Assembly (NCBI RefSeq): GCF_000172555.1
Contig: NZ_ABOX02000003.1
Span: forward strand, 62,001-126,000
Direction: 5' to 3'
Origin: Pedosphaera parvula Ellin514
Lineage (GTDB): Bacteria; Verrucomicrobiota; Verrucomicrobiia; Limisphaerales; Pedosphaeraceae
DNA length: 64,000 nucleotides
Positions 18,282 to 29,054 of the stretch are shown here, one piece after another. The translations under genes were made by a program, and so were the position numbers. Within the stretch, counting starts at the first letter, position 1. Every line of letters starts with the position of its first letter. The notes below the pieces were generated by a model. It did not search any database, was not told where the DNA came from, and saw only the letters and a list, made by a program, of their open reading frames with translations.

Positions 18282-18622
18282 TTTCTCCCTTTTCGCTGTC
18301 ACTTCCTTAAGTTCCCCCTGCCTTACGGTTTCCTTTTGATTGGAAAATACCAGCACAAGCCGTGAAGCTATTCTTTAGCTCGCCCTGTACGCTTTTGCCG
18401 TCAATGGGATGATGAACTCTCTTCCTCATTATCATGCGCTTATATTTCAAGCAGCGTATTTCTCCCGGGAACACGGTTACAAAAGCTGTCAACCGGGGAC
18501 AATCCCGGCTAAAAAGCAGGTTTCACTCTCATTGACTCTTGTAAGATCGGCATGGACGGTACGCAACAGGTAATAGCCATGCTGTTACGCTTAAGAAACT
18601 TAACTCAAAAAGGAAAAAATAT

Positions 18623-18931
18623 ATGCCTAGAGGTGCCAGTTCAAAACGTGAACGCGAATATAAAGGTTTGGTTCAGAAATTCAGCCGCTCCGGTCGATAT
18701 GGCAGTCGCAAGAAGGAGGTCGCTGCCCGCATCGTAAATAAGCAGCGTGCGGAAAAAGGCGAAACCAAGGCAGCCAAACGTCCGGCTTCCGCCAGGAAAT
18801 CCTCCTCCCAGAAGAGAGCGTCAACCGCACGTGGAGGCTCCTCACGCACGCGTTCTGCCAAGGCTTCTTCCTCACGAAGAAGTACCGCTCGAACAACCAC
18901 AGCACGTAAAACCGCCAGCTCCCGTCGCTAG
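18623..18931 (+). CDS. Small protein with histone-H1-like basic tail
   Basis: A 102-residue, very basic protein. Residues 1-45 are a compact segment (MPRGASSKREREYKGLV, RYGSRKKEVAARIVNKQ) resembling small proteins often annotated as plasmid-stabilisation or Kin17-like. Residues 46-102 are a low-complexity Ala/Ser/Thr/Lys/Arg tail with KAAKR, SARKSS and TTARKTAS units, like bacterial histone-H1 homologues. It starts after AAAAAGGAAAAAAT. DNA binding is a reasonable inference from composition. There is no partner operon. Confidence 0.68.
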   Translation: MPRGASSKREREYKGLVQKFSRSGRYGSRKKEVAARIVNKQRAEKGETKAAKRPASARKSSSQKRASTARGGSSRTRSAKASSSRRSTARTTTARKTASSRR

Positions 18932-18943
18932 CTCGGCCCTGCT

Positions 18944-19111
18944 TTACGACTGCCAGCGGAGATTGAAGTGCTCCGCCAGCAGTCCTCGATAGTCCTTGAT
19001 CCGGCAGGTGTAGGTGGCTTGGCAGCCTGGTTTTTCCACCTCATTAAAACCTTGCTTCCAAGCTGAACGTCCAACTTTTATGGAATAGGGAGCAGCAAAA
19101 CCAATCGCTCT
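18944..19111 (-). pseudogene. Protein-like open frame without start codon (possible gene relic)
   Basis: On the minus strand, 55 codons between stops read AAPYSIKVGRSAWKQGF, VEKPGCQATYTCRIKDYRG and LLAEHFNLRWQS. This is balanced composition and looks like the C terminus of a real protein, but it has no ATG, GTG or TTG near its beginning. A short frame starting ATG CAT CCT at about 19127 joins it only after a frameshift. I do not recognise the family. It converges with the histone-like gene and may be a degraded gene. Confidence 0.3.
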
Positions 19112-19332
19112 TTAAATCCAGGATGCATTAAAAAAAAATTTCACTCCTCTCGTGGGGTACACACCCCATTTTCTCCTCCTTGGGATTCTGAAATTATTCT
19201 CATCGTAATGATCAGGTTCCTCCCCGATCAAACAGGGCGAGAGTGCGCGACTATCCGGAAGCCACCTCGCCCTTTCGTGTCATAAATGTGGGTGGAGGGG
19301 TCGCTCAATTGGTTACATCCATTAAAATCAGA
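19112..19332. promoter_or_regulatory. Upstream region of the outer-membrane beta-barrel gene
   Basis: Non-coding and AT-rich, with a nine-A run near 19131 and a small hairpin TGGGGT-ACAC-ACCCCA at 19153-19168 followed by TTTTC. This may be a weak terminator or an operator-like site. A promoter for the following gene must lie here, but I could not define it. Confidence 0.3.
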
Positions 19333-19878
19333 ATGAAAATAATTCTTATAGCTGGCACAGTTGCAGCAGTCGTATTGACAGGTACTACTGCAAAAGCCCA
19401 AATAGTTGACAATACGACTACATGGTTTAGCGAACATTTTCAGGCATCAGAATCCTCTGGAGCCCTGTTCAATCCCGAGGAAATCGCTCTCGACCTTGGG
19501 CTCAACTGGTACAGCCGGGATCGTGGCAGGAATGAAGGGCAGTTTGGTTTTGGTTTTGGTGGCAAATATTTCTTTACTCGTGAAATCGGGTTAAGTGTTG
19601 ATTCCAACATCGGCTTTAATGGCCATGCATTCTTCGATTTCCTTCACGCCAGTGCCATTTACCGCTTCCCAATCGAAGAATATCGTATTGCTCCCTACGC
19701 CATTGCGGGTACGGGCTGCGAATTTGACCCAAGCACGCAGCTCAGTGGCCATTTCGGTGGCGGCGTGGAATTTCGGTTCAATGCTGTAACCGGAATTTAT
19801 GGTGATGTGACCTATAATCTGGTTCACAGCGCTTCCGACTATTTTCTCCTTCGTGGCGGTATCCGAATCTTATTCTAA
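19333..19878 (+). CDS. Outer-membrane beta-barrel protein (hypothetical)
   Basis: A 181-residue secreted protein. The ATG at 19333 gives a signal peptide (MKIILIAGTVAAVVLTGTTAKA, cleavage after AKA). The mature part alternates aromatic/Gly strands (GQFGFGFGGKYF, FGGGVEFRFNAVTGIYGDVTY) and ends in a terminal Phe (LRGGIRILF), as in outer-membrane barrels of the OmpA/OmpW fold class. It stands alone, followed by a hairpin terminator. Function unknown. A longer frame upstream lacks a sensible start. Confidence 0.72.
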   Translation: MKIILIAGTVAAVVLTGTTAKAQIVDNTTTWFSEHFQASESSGALFNPEEIALDLGLNWYSRDRGRNEGQFGFGFGGKYFFTREIGLSVDSNIGFNGHAFFDFLHASAIYRFPIEEYRIAPYAIAGTGCEFDPSTQLSGHFGGGVEFRFNAVTGIYGDVTYNLVHSASDYFLLRGGIRILF

Positions 19879-19902
19879 CTCTCGTTAGCCTCTTTCAAGC
19901 AG

Positions 19903-19929
19903 AACGGGCGCAACATGATTGCGCCCGTT
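19903..19929 (+). terminator. Hairpin terminator after the beta-barrel gene
   Basis: Perfect 11-bp stem AACGGGCGCAA / TTGCGCCCGTT around a 5-base loop, starting 25 bp after the stop codon. The T tract that follows is short (TTTGC), so it may work in either direction between this gene and the convergent lipoprotein gene. Confidence 0.7.
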
Positions 19930-20008
19930 TGCTTTCACTGTCTGCCCTATACCCCTCTTTCGGAGACCAACTCAACAAAACTCCCTGTTACAAACCGCTG
20001 TTACCGCT

Positions 20009-20260
20009 CTATTTTGGGTTTTCTGAACTTGATCCGCTGGAAGTATTGGTGCCGGTGCTTTTATACGAACCGCCTCCGCTCGAAGTGCTGCTGCTCGTGC
20101 CAGGCCCGCCAGCAGCATTTGTATTCATCTTTTCCATGTTACTGCTGGCATTGTAGCCCCCGCTTGTGCCGGTACTGCTCCCAGTGCCTCCTGTGTCCCT
20201 TTGGCCACATCCTGCGGCAACCAATGCAAGCCCGGTTAAAAGAATCCATAATTTTTTCAT
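20009..20260 (-). CDS. Small Ser/Gly/Thr-rich lipoprotein
   Basis: An 83-residue predicted lipoprotein with signal MKKLWILLTGLALVAAGC (Cys18 lipidated). The remaining 65 residues are low-complexity Gly/Ser/Thr/Asn (GGTGSSTGTSGG, GTSSSTSSGGGS) and likely disordered. No domain. Proteins of this kind are common single genes in PVC bacteria. Function unknown. Confidence 0.6.
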   Translation of the reverse strand: MKKLWILLTGLALVAAGCGQRDTGGTGSSTGTSGGYNASSNMEKMNTNAAGGPGTSSSTSSGGGSYKSTGTNTSSGSSSENPK

Positions 20261-20360
20261 AAGACAATGTGAATTTAAGTTTACCTTATCAAACCTCCTT
20301 TCAATTTTATGGTCTTAAATAGGGAATATCCCACCGGTAGTTTGACCCATGCCAAAAGAA

Positions 20361-20391
20361 AAATCCCGGCCGCTGCACGCAACCGGGATTT
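20361..20391 (-). terminator. Rho-independent terminator of the peroxiredoxin gene
   Basis: Read on the minus strand, a 9-bp stem AAATCCCGG / CCGGGATTT with a 13-base loop is followed by TTCTTTT. It lies 25 bp downstream of the peroxiredoxin stop codon. Confidence 0.75.
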
Positions 20392-20415
20392 CGCGATTCT
20401 ATTTTTAAACCGTTT

Positions 20416-21051
20416 TTACTTGTTGGGTTGTGGTGTGTAGCGCAAGTACGGTTTCACCCGGCGCTGGCCCTTTGGAAAGAGCTTCGGCACATCATCATCC
20501 TTCACCGCTGGCGAGATGATGCAATCTTCCCCATCCACCCAATTCGCCGGTGTTGCCACCTTATGCTTCGCGGTCAATTGCAGTGAATCTATCACGCGCA
20601 GCAATTCCAAAAAGTTACGACCGGTCGAAGCCGGATACGTGAGCGTCAGCTTCACTTTCTTATCCGGCCCGACAATGAACACCGATCTCACAGTCGCCGT
20701 ATCATCGACGTTTGGATGAATCATGTCGTACAAATTGGCGACCTTTTTGTCGGGATCGGCGATGATTGGAAAATTCATCGTGGTCTTTTGCGTCTCATTG
20801 ATGTCGCAGACCCATCCGTGGTGCGAGTCCAAAGGATCGACACTCACAGCAATGGTTTTCACACCGCGTTTATCAAACTCGCTTTTCATTCGGGCCACTG
20901 CGCCGAGCTCAGTTGTGCAAACCGGCGTATAATCCTTGGGATGGGAGAACAAAATCCCCCAACCATTGCCGAGCCATTCGTGAAAGTTGATTGTACCTTC
21001 AGTTGTTTCCGCCGTAAAATTCGGCGCTTCATCGCCTAAACGCAGTGCCAT
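20416..21051 (-). CDS. 1-Cys peroxiredoxin (Prx6 subfamily)
   Basis: A 211-residue thiol peroxidase reducing hydrogen peroxide and organic peroxides in the cytoplasm. The thioredoxin-fold N-terminal half carries the peroxidatic Cys in YTPVCTTELG (about residue 45). No resolving Cys sits at the 2-Cys position. The extended C-terminal part (TPANWVDGEDCIISPAV, KGQRRVKPYLRYT) is diagnostic of the Prx6 group. It is a single gene with its own terminator. No OxyR-type gene is adjacent. Confidence 0.94.
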   Translation of the reverse strand: MALRLGDEAPNFTAETTEGTINFHEWLGNGWGILFSHPKDYTPVCTTELGAVARMKSEFDKRGVKTIAVSVDPLDSHHGWVCDINETQKTTMNFPIIADPDKKVANLYDMIHPNVDDTATVRSVFIVGPDKKVKLTLTYPASTGRNFLELLRVIDSLQLTAKHKVATPANWVDGEDCIISPAVKDDDVPKLFPKGQRRVKPYLRYTPQPNK

Positions 21052-21215
21052 ATGGTATTCGGTTCTTAGATTTAACTTTCTGCCGCTACCGGCAGGATGG
21101 TGAAACTACACTGCTTCACATTTCGTTTCAATACCCGAGTATGTTGGTAAAAATGCTATTCATTAGCAAATTCGTCTGGCAAAATTGTCATTTATATAAG
21201 AAATAAAGCTTAGAC

Positions 21216-22949
<1,734 letters not shown>

Positions 22950-22973
22950 TCATTCCTTGCGAGACAATCTGCC

Positions 22974-22998
22974 AGGACGCCTCCTCACGAGGCGTCCT
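22974..22998 (+). terminator. Rho-independent terminator of glnS
   Basis: A 10-bp perfect stem AGGACGCCTC / GAGGCGTCCT with a 5-base loop followed by TTTTAT, 25 bp after the glnS stop. Confidence 0.9.
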
Positions 22999-23049
22999 TT
23001 TTATCTCTGGTAAAGAACCCTTTAGTCTGTCCTCTCCAGAGAATCCGCC

Positions 23050-23502
23050 CTAACTCTCTACACGCAGACGTAGCGGCCTCATGGGCGAAGCCTGGAAGCC
23101 ATGCTTATGATAAAAACGAATTGCTTCAGCGTTATCCCCATCCGTCAGCAAGGTAATTCTGCTGATCCCATTTTCCTTTGCGAACGCAATGCATGCTTCC
23201 ATCAACATCGTCCCCAACCCCCTCCCCCTATGCTCGCGTCGCACAATCAAGTCTTCCAACAAGATCACCCGCCCGCCTTCCGCCGTGCTAATGGTGAAAA
23301 GAAGATTCACCATTCCCAGAATTTCATCCATCTCTCGCAGCACCAAAATGCATCCCAGCTCCGGCTGCCCAATAATCTGCTTCAACGCCCGCACCTGCCT
23401 CTCGTGATCCGGCATAAAGTCCGCCTCCTGCGTAAACAATTCATGCAAAAGCTCGGCTAACTGTGGAACATCTTGAAGCGTTGCGGATTCGATTTTTATC
23501 AC
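23050..23502 (-). CDS. GNAT family N-acetyltransferase
   Basis: A 150-residue GCN5-related acetyltransferase. Motif A, the acetyl-CoA pyrophosphate loop, is REHRGRGLGTMLM, preceded by the LEDLIVRRE strand. The C terminus (NAEAIRFYHKHGF) contains the usual Tyr. The substrate cannot be inferred. The gene stands alone. The 276 bp upstream show no further gene. Confidence 0.9.
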   Translation of the reverse strand: MIKIESATLQDVPQLAELLHELFTQEADFMPDHERQVRALKQIIGQPELGCILVLREMDEILGMVNLLFTISTAEGGRVILLEDLIVRREHRGRGLGTMLMEACIAFAKENGISRITLLTDGDNAEAIRFYHKHGFQASPMRPLRLRVES

Positions 23503-23778
23503 AATTCGATTCGTATTGGACAGCCAGGGAAATTGGGATTGTCCAGGCCGAGGTTAAAGCTGCGCCCGTCTGATTGGAACTGTAAAGTAGGATGATTGCA
23601 GGTACTCCAGGCAATGGTAATTCAAATCAAGATCGCCATGTGCTGAGGGCTGGAATCAATTTTTCGTCTGCGAAGTAAATTCTTCGGCCTGTCACTTTCT
23701 GCACCGCTTGATGTTACAAGCCCGGATGATAGCCCGTCTGTGGTGAGATTCCACAGGGTGCAGATAGTAAAATCTCAA

Positions 23779-24630
23779 TCATGACGCATGAGCCGGCTGT
23801 AAATCGGGAGCAGCGATTTCTTGTTCTCTTTTACGCACATAACGCCCATGCCTCGGCACCGCCACCTGATTGAAACTCCTGGCCAACTCTTGCAATTGGT
23901 TCAACATATGAGGCCCGCTCATCGGGATGCCGTGCCCTGTGCAGGCATTGTACGGCTCCAATCTGGCCAGTTCCTGCACCGAACGACGCGCCGCATCCCA
24001 ATCCGGCGTAAAATAAGCCGGCGGCCGATGCACTTGTTGCTTCCGCGAAATGATGGCGCTCAAGGATTCCTGTTTTACCGTGACAAAGGCATCCCCTGCA
24101 ATCAACGCCTTGTCTTTATCGTGGAAAAAGGAAACGTGCCCTCGAGTGTGTCCGGGTGTGTGTATCCAGCGCCACTCCTTCATGCCCGGCACGGAACCAT
24201 TTGCCGGCAAAGGTTGCACGCGGCCTGAAATGTCAATCGCCCGGCGCGGAAACATCCACGACATCAGCGTCATCAACCCGCCACCCGCGGTGGGATCGGG
24301 TGCTGGATAATCTTCCTTGCCTGTCAAAAACGGCATTTCCTCCTCATGTGCATAAACTGGCGCATCCCAGTGGGCCGCCAGTTTTTTCAAGGCTCCCCTA
24401 TGATCAAAATGCCCATGTGTAAGCACAATCGCCGAAGGTTTTGTCCCCCTGAACCAGTGGTCGGCTGCTCGCAAAATCTTGGCCGTCGAATAAAACAGCC
24501 CTGCATCCACCAACACCCAACTCCCATCCCTGTTTGCCACCATATAGGTGTTTACCAATGAAAATGGAATGCAGACAACATTCGTTGCCACCACTCTGCC
24601 TGGACCAGGCTGTTTTAATTTGGCACTCAT
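23779..24630 (-). CDS. MBL-fold metallo-hydrolase
   Basis: A 283-residue metallo-beta-lactamase-fold hydrolase. The zinc motif is THGHFDHRG (HxHxDH), with further ligands in HTPGHTRGHVSFF, IAGDAFV and CTGHGIPM. No signal peptide, so probably cytoplasmic. The family is wide (glyoxalase II-like, lactonases, thioesterases), and nothing here narrows the substrate. Monocistronic in appearance, between GNAT and polA genes. Confidence 0.88.
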   Translation of the reverse strand: MSAKLKQPGPGRVVATNVVCIPFSLVNTYMVANRDGSWVLVDAGLFYSTAKILRAADHWFRGTKPSAIVLTHGHFDHRGALKKLAAHWDAPVYAHEEEMPFLTGKEDYPAPDPTAGGGLMTLMSWMFPRRAIDISGRVQPLPANGSVPGMKEWRWIHTPGHTRGHVSFFHDKDKALIAGDAFVTVKQESLSAIISRKQQVHRPPAYFTPDWDAARRSVQELARLEPYNACTGHGIPMSGPHMLNQLQELARSFNQVAVPRHGRYVRKREQEIAAPDLQPAHAS

Positions 24631-24828
24631 CCTTTTCCTTCAAAGTTTGCCGCCTGCGCGGGCTTTTGTTTGATGAATTTTGCAAAACAAGAAGTTTTAC
24701 ATTCTCTCCTGCTCCATCAAGTTAGGTTTGAATTCGTGCCTGCGCAACAGATTGGAAAGTATTTTACTCATGGAGTATCAACCCTATTGAGAACGCTCAA
24801 TCCCATCATCGCTGCCCTAAACCACAAA

Positions 24829-27672
24829 TCAATGCGCCTCGAGCCAGGTCTTCCCCGAGCCAATCTCCACTTCAATTGGCACCTCCAACTGAATTGCCGT
24901 TCTCATCTTCTCTTCCACAATCTGACGCACCTCATTTTCTTCAGTCTGGTGAACATCGAAGACCAATTCGTCATGCACTTGCAGCAACATCCGACTCTTC
25001 AACTTCCGCTTCGTTAGTTCACCGTGGATGTTGATCATCGCAATTTTGATCATGTCCGCCGCTGTCCCCTGAATGGGTGCGTTAATCGCATTGCGCTCCG
25101 CGCCTCCTCGCACGGCCGCATTGGCAGAACGAATATCCCGCATGTAGCGTCTTCGCCCGGTCACCGTTTCGACGTATCCATGTTGCTTCGCAAAATCAAT
25201 CGTGTCCCGCATGTATTTGGCGATTCCTGGATACTGCGCAAAATATTGTTCAATGATCGTCGCGGCCTCCTTGCGCGGAATCCTGAGTCTCTGCGCCAGC
25301 CCGAACGCCGAAATCCCGTACGCAATCCCATAATTCACCATCTTGGCCTTGCGCCGCATCTCCGGCGTCACCTGGTCCAGCGGCACTCCATACACACGCG
25401 CTGCCGTGGCCGTATGAATGTCCAGCTTCCTGCCAAAATCTTCCAACATCCCTTGCTCATGACTCAGCGCCGCAATGATCCGCAGTTCAATTTGGGAATA
25501 ATCCGCCGACAGCAATACATAGTCCTCGTTCCTCGGCACGAACGCCTTGCGAATCTCCTTCCCCTGCTCGGTCCGAATCGGAATGTTCTGCAAATTGGGA
25601 TTCTGCGAATTCAATCGTCCCGTGGTGGTCACTGCCTGATTGAATGTCGTGTGCACTCGCCCCGTTGGCTTCCAAATCGTTCCCGGCAATGCATCGGCAT
25701 ACGTCGACTTCAGCTTTGTTGCCCCGCGATAATCCAACAGTCGCTGCACGATCTCATGATCTGCTGCCAAATCCATCAAGGTCTGCTCGTTCGTCGCATA
25801 CTGCCCGGTCTTGGTCTTCTTCGCATTCTCGGAAATTTTGAGTTTATCAAAAAGTATCTCCCCCAGTTGGCGCGGTGAGTTCAAGTTAAACTCCTGCCCG
25901 GCCAGCCGATAAATCGTTTGCTCATGATTGGCCATTTCCTTTGATAGTTGCGTCGAAAATTCCGCGAGTGCCGAAGCATCCACCTTGATTCCTTCATATT
26001 CCATGGCTGTCAGCACCGGAATCAGTGGCGCCTCAACCTCGTAAAAGACCCGTTCCTGCCCCTTTTCCTTCAAGAGAGGCTCCAACTTCTCCCACAACTG
26101 CCACGTCACATCTGCATCTTCTGCCGCATATTCCGCAACTTTGGCCACCGGCACGTCAGCCATGTTCAACTGCTTCGACTTCTCGTCGCCTATCAGTTTC
26201 GTAATCGAAATGGGGCTGTAACCCAAATAAACTTCCGACATGTAATCCATCCCATGACGCATCTCCGGCTCAATCAAGCTATGCGCCAACATCGTGTCAA
26301 ACAGCTTTCCGTGCACCCCCACTCCATGCCATTTCAATACCGCGAGGTCATACTTCAGATTGTGCCCCACCTTCTGAATCTGCTCGTTCTCAAACACCGC
26401 TCGAAATTCTTGCAAAATCTCCCTCGCCTCTTCCGGATCGGCCGGCACCGCCACGTAAAATCCCTTCTGCTTCTCGAACGCAAACGCCAACCCGATCAAG
26501 CGTGCCTCCTTCGTGTCCAGGCTTGTGGTCTCGGTATCAAAACAAAATGTTTTCAACCCCGCCAGTTGCTTGATCAGCTTGGACCGTCCTTCTCCATCCG
26601 TGATCAACCGGTAGTCGTGCGCGACGTCGTTAATGGTTTTTAAGTTTGATGCGATTGGCGCCTCCTCCGCCTGATTTGGCTCTTCGGTTTCCGAAAAAAG
26701 AGCAAATTCTTCTGTCACCTGATTATCCCGCGCAGCCGAAGCCTTCTTTGCACTTTGAGGCTGGGCCGTGGTCTCATCGAAACCCCTGCCTGCCTTGTAG
26801 TCGTCGCCAAACAACCGCCGCCCGATGGAGTTGAATTCAAATTCAACGAAGAGATTCTTCAACGCCTCCTCGTTACACTTTTTAACCTCCAACCCCTCCA
26901 AAGTCACCGAACATGGCGCTTCGCAGTTAATCGTCGCCAGGCGTTTCGACAACAAGGCCTGTTCACGATGCGCTTCCAGATTCTCCTTCAGCTTTCCCTT
27001 CAACTCCGCAGTGTGCGCCAATAAATTTTCCACCGACCCATATTGCGCGATCAACTTTGCGGCGGTCTTTTCTCCAATGCCTGGCACACCGGGAATATTG
27101 TCCGAGACATCGCCCCATAACCCGAGCACGTCAATCACCTGTTCCGGCCTTTGCACACCCCACTTCTGCAAAATCTCCGGCAATCCTAGAATTTCAATTC
27201 CTTCGCCCATGCGCGATGGCTTATATAGAAAGGTATTCTGGTCCACTAATTGTCCGAAGTCCTTATCAGGGGTCACCATATAGGAAACGAAACCCTCCTT
27301 TTCCGCCTTGCGAACCAAGGTCCCGATAAGATCATCCGCCTCATAACCGTCACAGATGATAAGGGGTATGTTAAAAGCCTCCACCATCCGGCGTACATGA
27401 GGTAACGCCTTGCTCAAATCCTCCGGCATCTCCTCCCGCTGTGCCTTGTATTCCGGAAATTCAACGTGCCTTGCCGTCGGTGCAGCCGTATCAAAGGCCA
27501 CCGCAAAATGCGTCGGTTGCTGATTCTTTATAATTTCCAGCAACGTTTGCGTAAACCCATACAGCGCAGACGTATTTACACCTTTCGAAGTAAAAATCGG
27601 ACGGGCGACCAGTGCGAAGTGAGCCCGGTAAACCAACGCCATCCCGTCCAACAAAAACAGTTTCTTTCCCAT
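24829..27672 (-). CDS. polA: DNA polymerase I
   Basis: Repair and Okazaki-fragment-processing polymerase of 947 residues from MGKKLFLLDG; an in-frame start at 27696 would add 8 nonconserved residues. Domains: 5'-3' exonuclease about 1-300 (GYEADDLIGT, WGDVSDNIPGVPGIG); 3'-5' exonuclease about 350-540 with an intact acidic pair (CFDTETTSLD) and YAAEDADVT, so proofreading is likely active; polymerase about 570-947 with motif A SADYSQIELR, motif B KMVNYGIAYG and motif C QVHDELVFD. Single gene. Confidence 0.97.
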   Translation of the reverse strand: MGKKLFLLDGMALVYRAHFALVARPIFTSKGVNTSALYGFTQTLLEIIKNQQPTHFAVAFDTAAPTARHVEFPEYKAQREEMPEDLSKALPHVRRMVEAFNIPLIICDGYEADDLIGTLVRKAEKEGFVSYMVTPDKDFGQLVDQNTFLYKPSRMGEGIEILGLPEILQKWGVQRPEQVIDVLGLWGDVSDNIPGVPGIGEKTAAKLIAQYGSVENLLAHTAELKGKLKENLEAHREQALLSKRLATINCEAPCSVTLEGLEVKKCNEEALKNLFVEFEFNSIGRRLFGDDYKAGRGFDETTAQPQSAKKASAARDNQVTEEFALFSETEEPNQAEEAPIASNLKTINDVAHDYRLITDGEGRSKLIKQLAGLKTFCFDTETTSLDTKEARLIGLAFAFEKQKGFYVAVPADPEEAREILQEFRAVFENEQIQKVGHNLKYDLAVLKWHGVGVHGKLFDTMLAHSLIEPEMRHGMDYMSEVYLGYSPISITKLIGDEKSKQLNMADVPVAKVAEYAAEDADVTWQLWEKLEPLLKEKGQERVFYEVEAPLIPVLTAMEYEGIKVDASALAEFSTQLSKEMANHEQTIYRLAGQEFNLNSPRQLGEILFDKLKISENAKKTKTGQYATNEQTLMDLAADHEIVQRLLDYRGATKLKSTYADALPGTIWKPTGRVHTTFNQAVTTTGRLNSQNPNLQNIPIRTEQGKEIRKAFVPRNEDYVLLSADYSQIELRIIAALSHEQGMLEDFGRKLDIHTATAARVYGVPLDQVTPEMRRKAKMVNYGIAYGISAFGLAQRLRIPRKEAATIIEQYFAQYPGIAKYMRDTIDFAKQHGYVETVTGRRRYMRDIRSANAAVRGGAERNAINAPIQGTAADMIKIAMINIHGELTKRKLKSRMLLQVHDELVFDVHQTEENEVRQIVEEKMRTAIQLEVPIEVEIGSGKTWLEAH

Positions 27673-27912
27673 GCTGGAAAAATAAACCAATTCCACCCAA
27701 CCTGCCCATTCAATTCCTTTCTTCGGAATTCAGTACCGGCCCTTGGCGCAAAACATCGGCGTTATCATGCATATCAATGATCCAGCACCAGTTTGGATTC
27801 CGGAGGCAAATACCCCACTACCACCATTGCCTTTCCTCACTGAAATTTTCTTCAGGGCGTTTGGCTGGTGCCGAATTCCTCAGTTGTAAAATGAGACACA
27901 AAGGAAACTAGT

Positions 27913-28200
27913 ATGCACATTCTAGGAACCATAATCATCGGTTTTATTGTAGGTGTGATCGCAAAGTTATTGATGCCGGGACGTGATCCGGGTGGCTTTG
28001 TTATTACCACGTTATTGGGTATTGCTGGCGCTTTCATCGCTAAATACATCGGTCAGGCCTTGGGTTGGTATCGTGAGGGACAAAACGCGGGCTTCATCGC
28101 GTCTGTAATAGGTGCAATCATCCTTCTGGCTATTTATCACCTTGTTCGCCGCGGTGTTAGACACGACAATGTCCACGGTGACTCACCTAAAATCAGGTAA
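27913..28200 (+). CDS. GlsB/YeaQ/YmgE family stress-response membrane protein
   Basis: A 95-residue small inner-membrane protein with three hydrophobic segments. The family pattern is clear: IIIGFIVGVIAKLLMPGRDPGG, then TTLLGIAGAFIAKYIG and GFIASVIGAIILLAIY. This family (formerly transglycosylase-associated) is induced by general stress. Single gene, followed by a long palindromic element. Confidence 0.88.
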   Translation: MHILGTIIIGFIVGVIAKLLMPGRDPGGFVITTLLGIAGAFIAKYIGQALGWYREGQNAGFIASVIGAIILLAIYHLVRRGVRHDNVHGDSPKIR

Positions 28201-28283
28201 ATGGACGGTTTTGAGCTGAACCTGGGAATGTTGAGTTCCAACTATACCGATTGCCGAAAGAAATTTCCGGATGGCAGGAGGGA

Positions 28284-28363
28284 TTTTGGTTTGAGGCAAG
28301 GCGGAGGCTGCAGGCGCTATCCTTAGATAGCGACCAGGCCGACAACGCCGCCTCAAATCAAAA
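28284..28363. repeat. 80-bp imperfect palindromic intergenic element
   Basis: Outer arms TTTTGGTTTGAGGC and GCCTCAAATCAAAA pair with one mismatch. An inner hairpin CGCTATC-CTTA-GATAGCG (28315-28332) sits at the centre. Between them the purine-rich GGCGGAGGC and GGCCGACAACGCC parts pair partly. The layout resembles REP/MITE-like or long bidirectional terminator elements. It sits between the GlsB-type gene and the convergent STAS-like gene. The remaining bases of 28201-28559 show no gene. Confidence 0.55.
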
Positions 28364-28559
28364 GCACCTGTACCCAACGACTAACAAAGTCCTCATGGCT
28401 TTTCAGTCCCACTTTCATCAGGCTTATCGCCTCCTTTCATTCCCGGTTCCTTTCCCCATTCCGGAAATTAATTTTGGCATTCGGTATATAACCACACAGG
28501 GTGGAGTCCGTGAGTTCTGGTCAATTTGCCGGAATACATTGTTGAAAATCTCAGCGGGC

Positions 28560-28943
28560 TTATTCATGAGCTGCAAGCCATGCAACGGCTTCCTCTTCCG
28601 TCACAAAAACGTCAGTCGTAAGGCCGCGGTTGGCGCCTACGACTTCGTGGAATTGCTGGGCGTCCATACGTTCCGGTTTCGTAACCAGGGCAACGTGAAC
28701 AGCGCCCATCGCAACTGGAGCACAGCGTGTCACAGCTTCATAGCGCTCAGTAATGCTTGGAGGTGAATAACCGAAAAGCGAAGTGGTATTGAACACAAGT
28801 TTTGAAATCTTACGCTCCCGCGCATAGATAATTCCTACAATGGCCAATTCCGTAACCTTCCCTATGGTCACGTTGCCCCTTGGCCGAAAAAACACGCAGT
28901 CTCCCACAGTCTCGAACTCTTCGGCTTTGCTCGTCTCTGTCAT
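28560..28943 (-). CDS. STAS/SpoIIAA-like domain protein (hypothetical)
   Basis: A 127-residue cytoplasmic protein from MTETSKAEEF; a longer 137-residue form would start at 28973. It has a STAS/SEC14-like strand-helix pattern (CVFFRPRGNVTIGKVTELA, ISKLVFNTTSLFGYSPPSITERYEAV) and a C terminus ending in TEEEAVAWLAAHE, as in SpoIIAA-like proteins. An AAGGAGG sequence is upstream. It is the gene nearest the receiver array and lies on the same strand, so a signalling role is possible. No anti-sigma factor is nearby. Confidence 0.6.
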   Translation of the reverse strand: MTETSKAEEFETVGDCVFFRPRGNVTIGKVTELAIVGIIYARERKISKLVFNTTSLFGYSPPSITERYEAVTRCAPVAMGAVHVALVTKPERMDAQQFHEVVGANRGLTTDVFVTEEEAVAWLAAHE

Positions 28944-29054
28944 ACCACTCCACTCTTCCTCCTTCTGGTGCAAAGTGCAATGCCACTCCAGCTACATAAA
29001 CCAAGTCAGAGGAAGCGACCAGATTTCAGTTCGAACCATTTAAGCAAAGACACT

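Noticed and set aside
25024-25878. 284-residue open frame opposite polA
   Set aside because: Antisense shadow; Arg/His-rich with no signal or domain.
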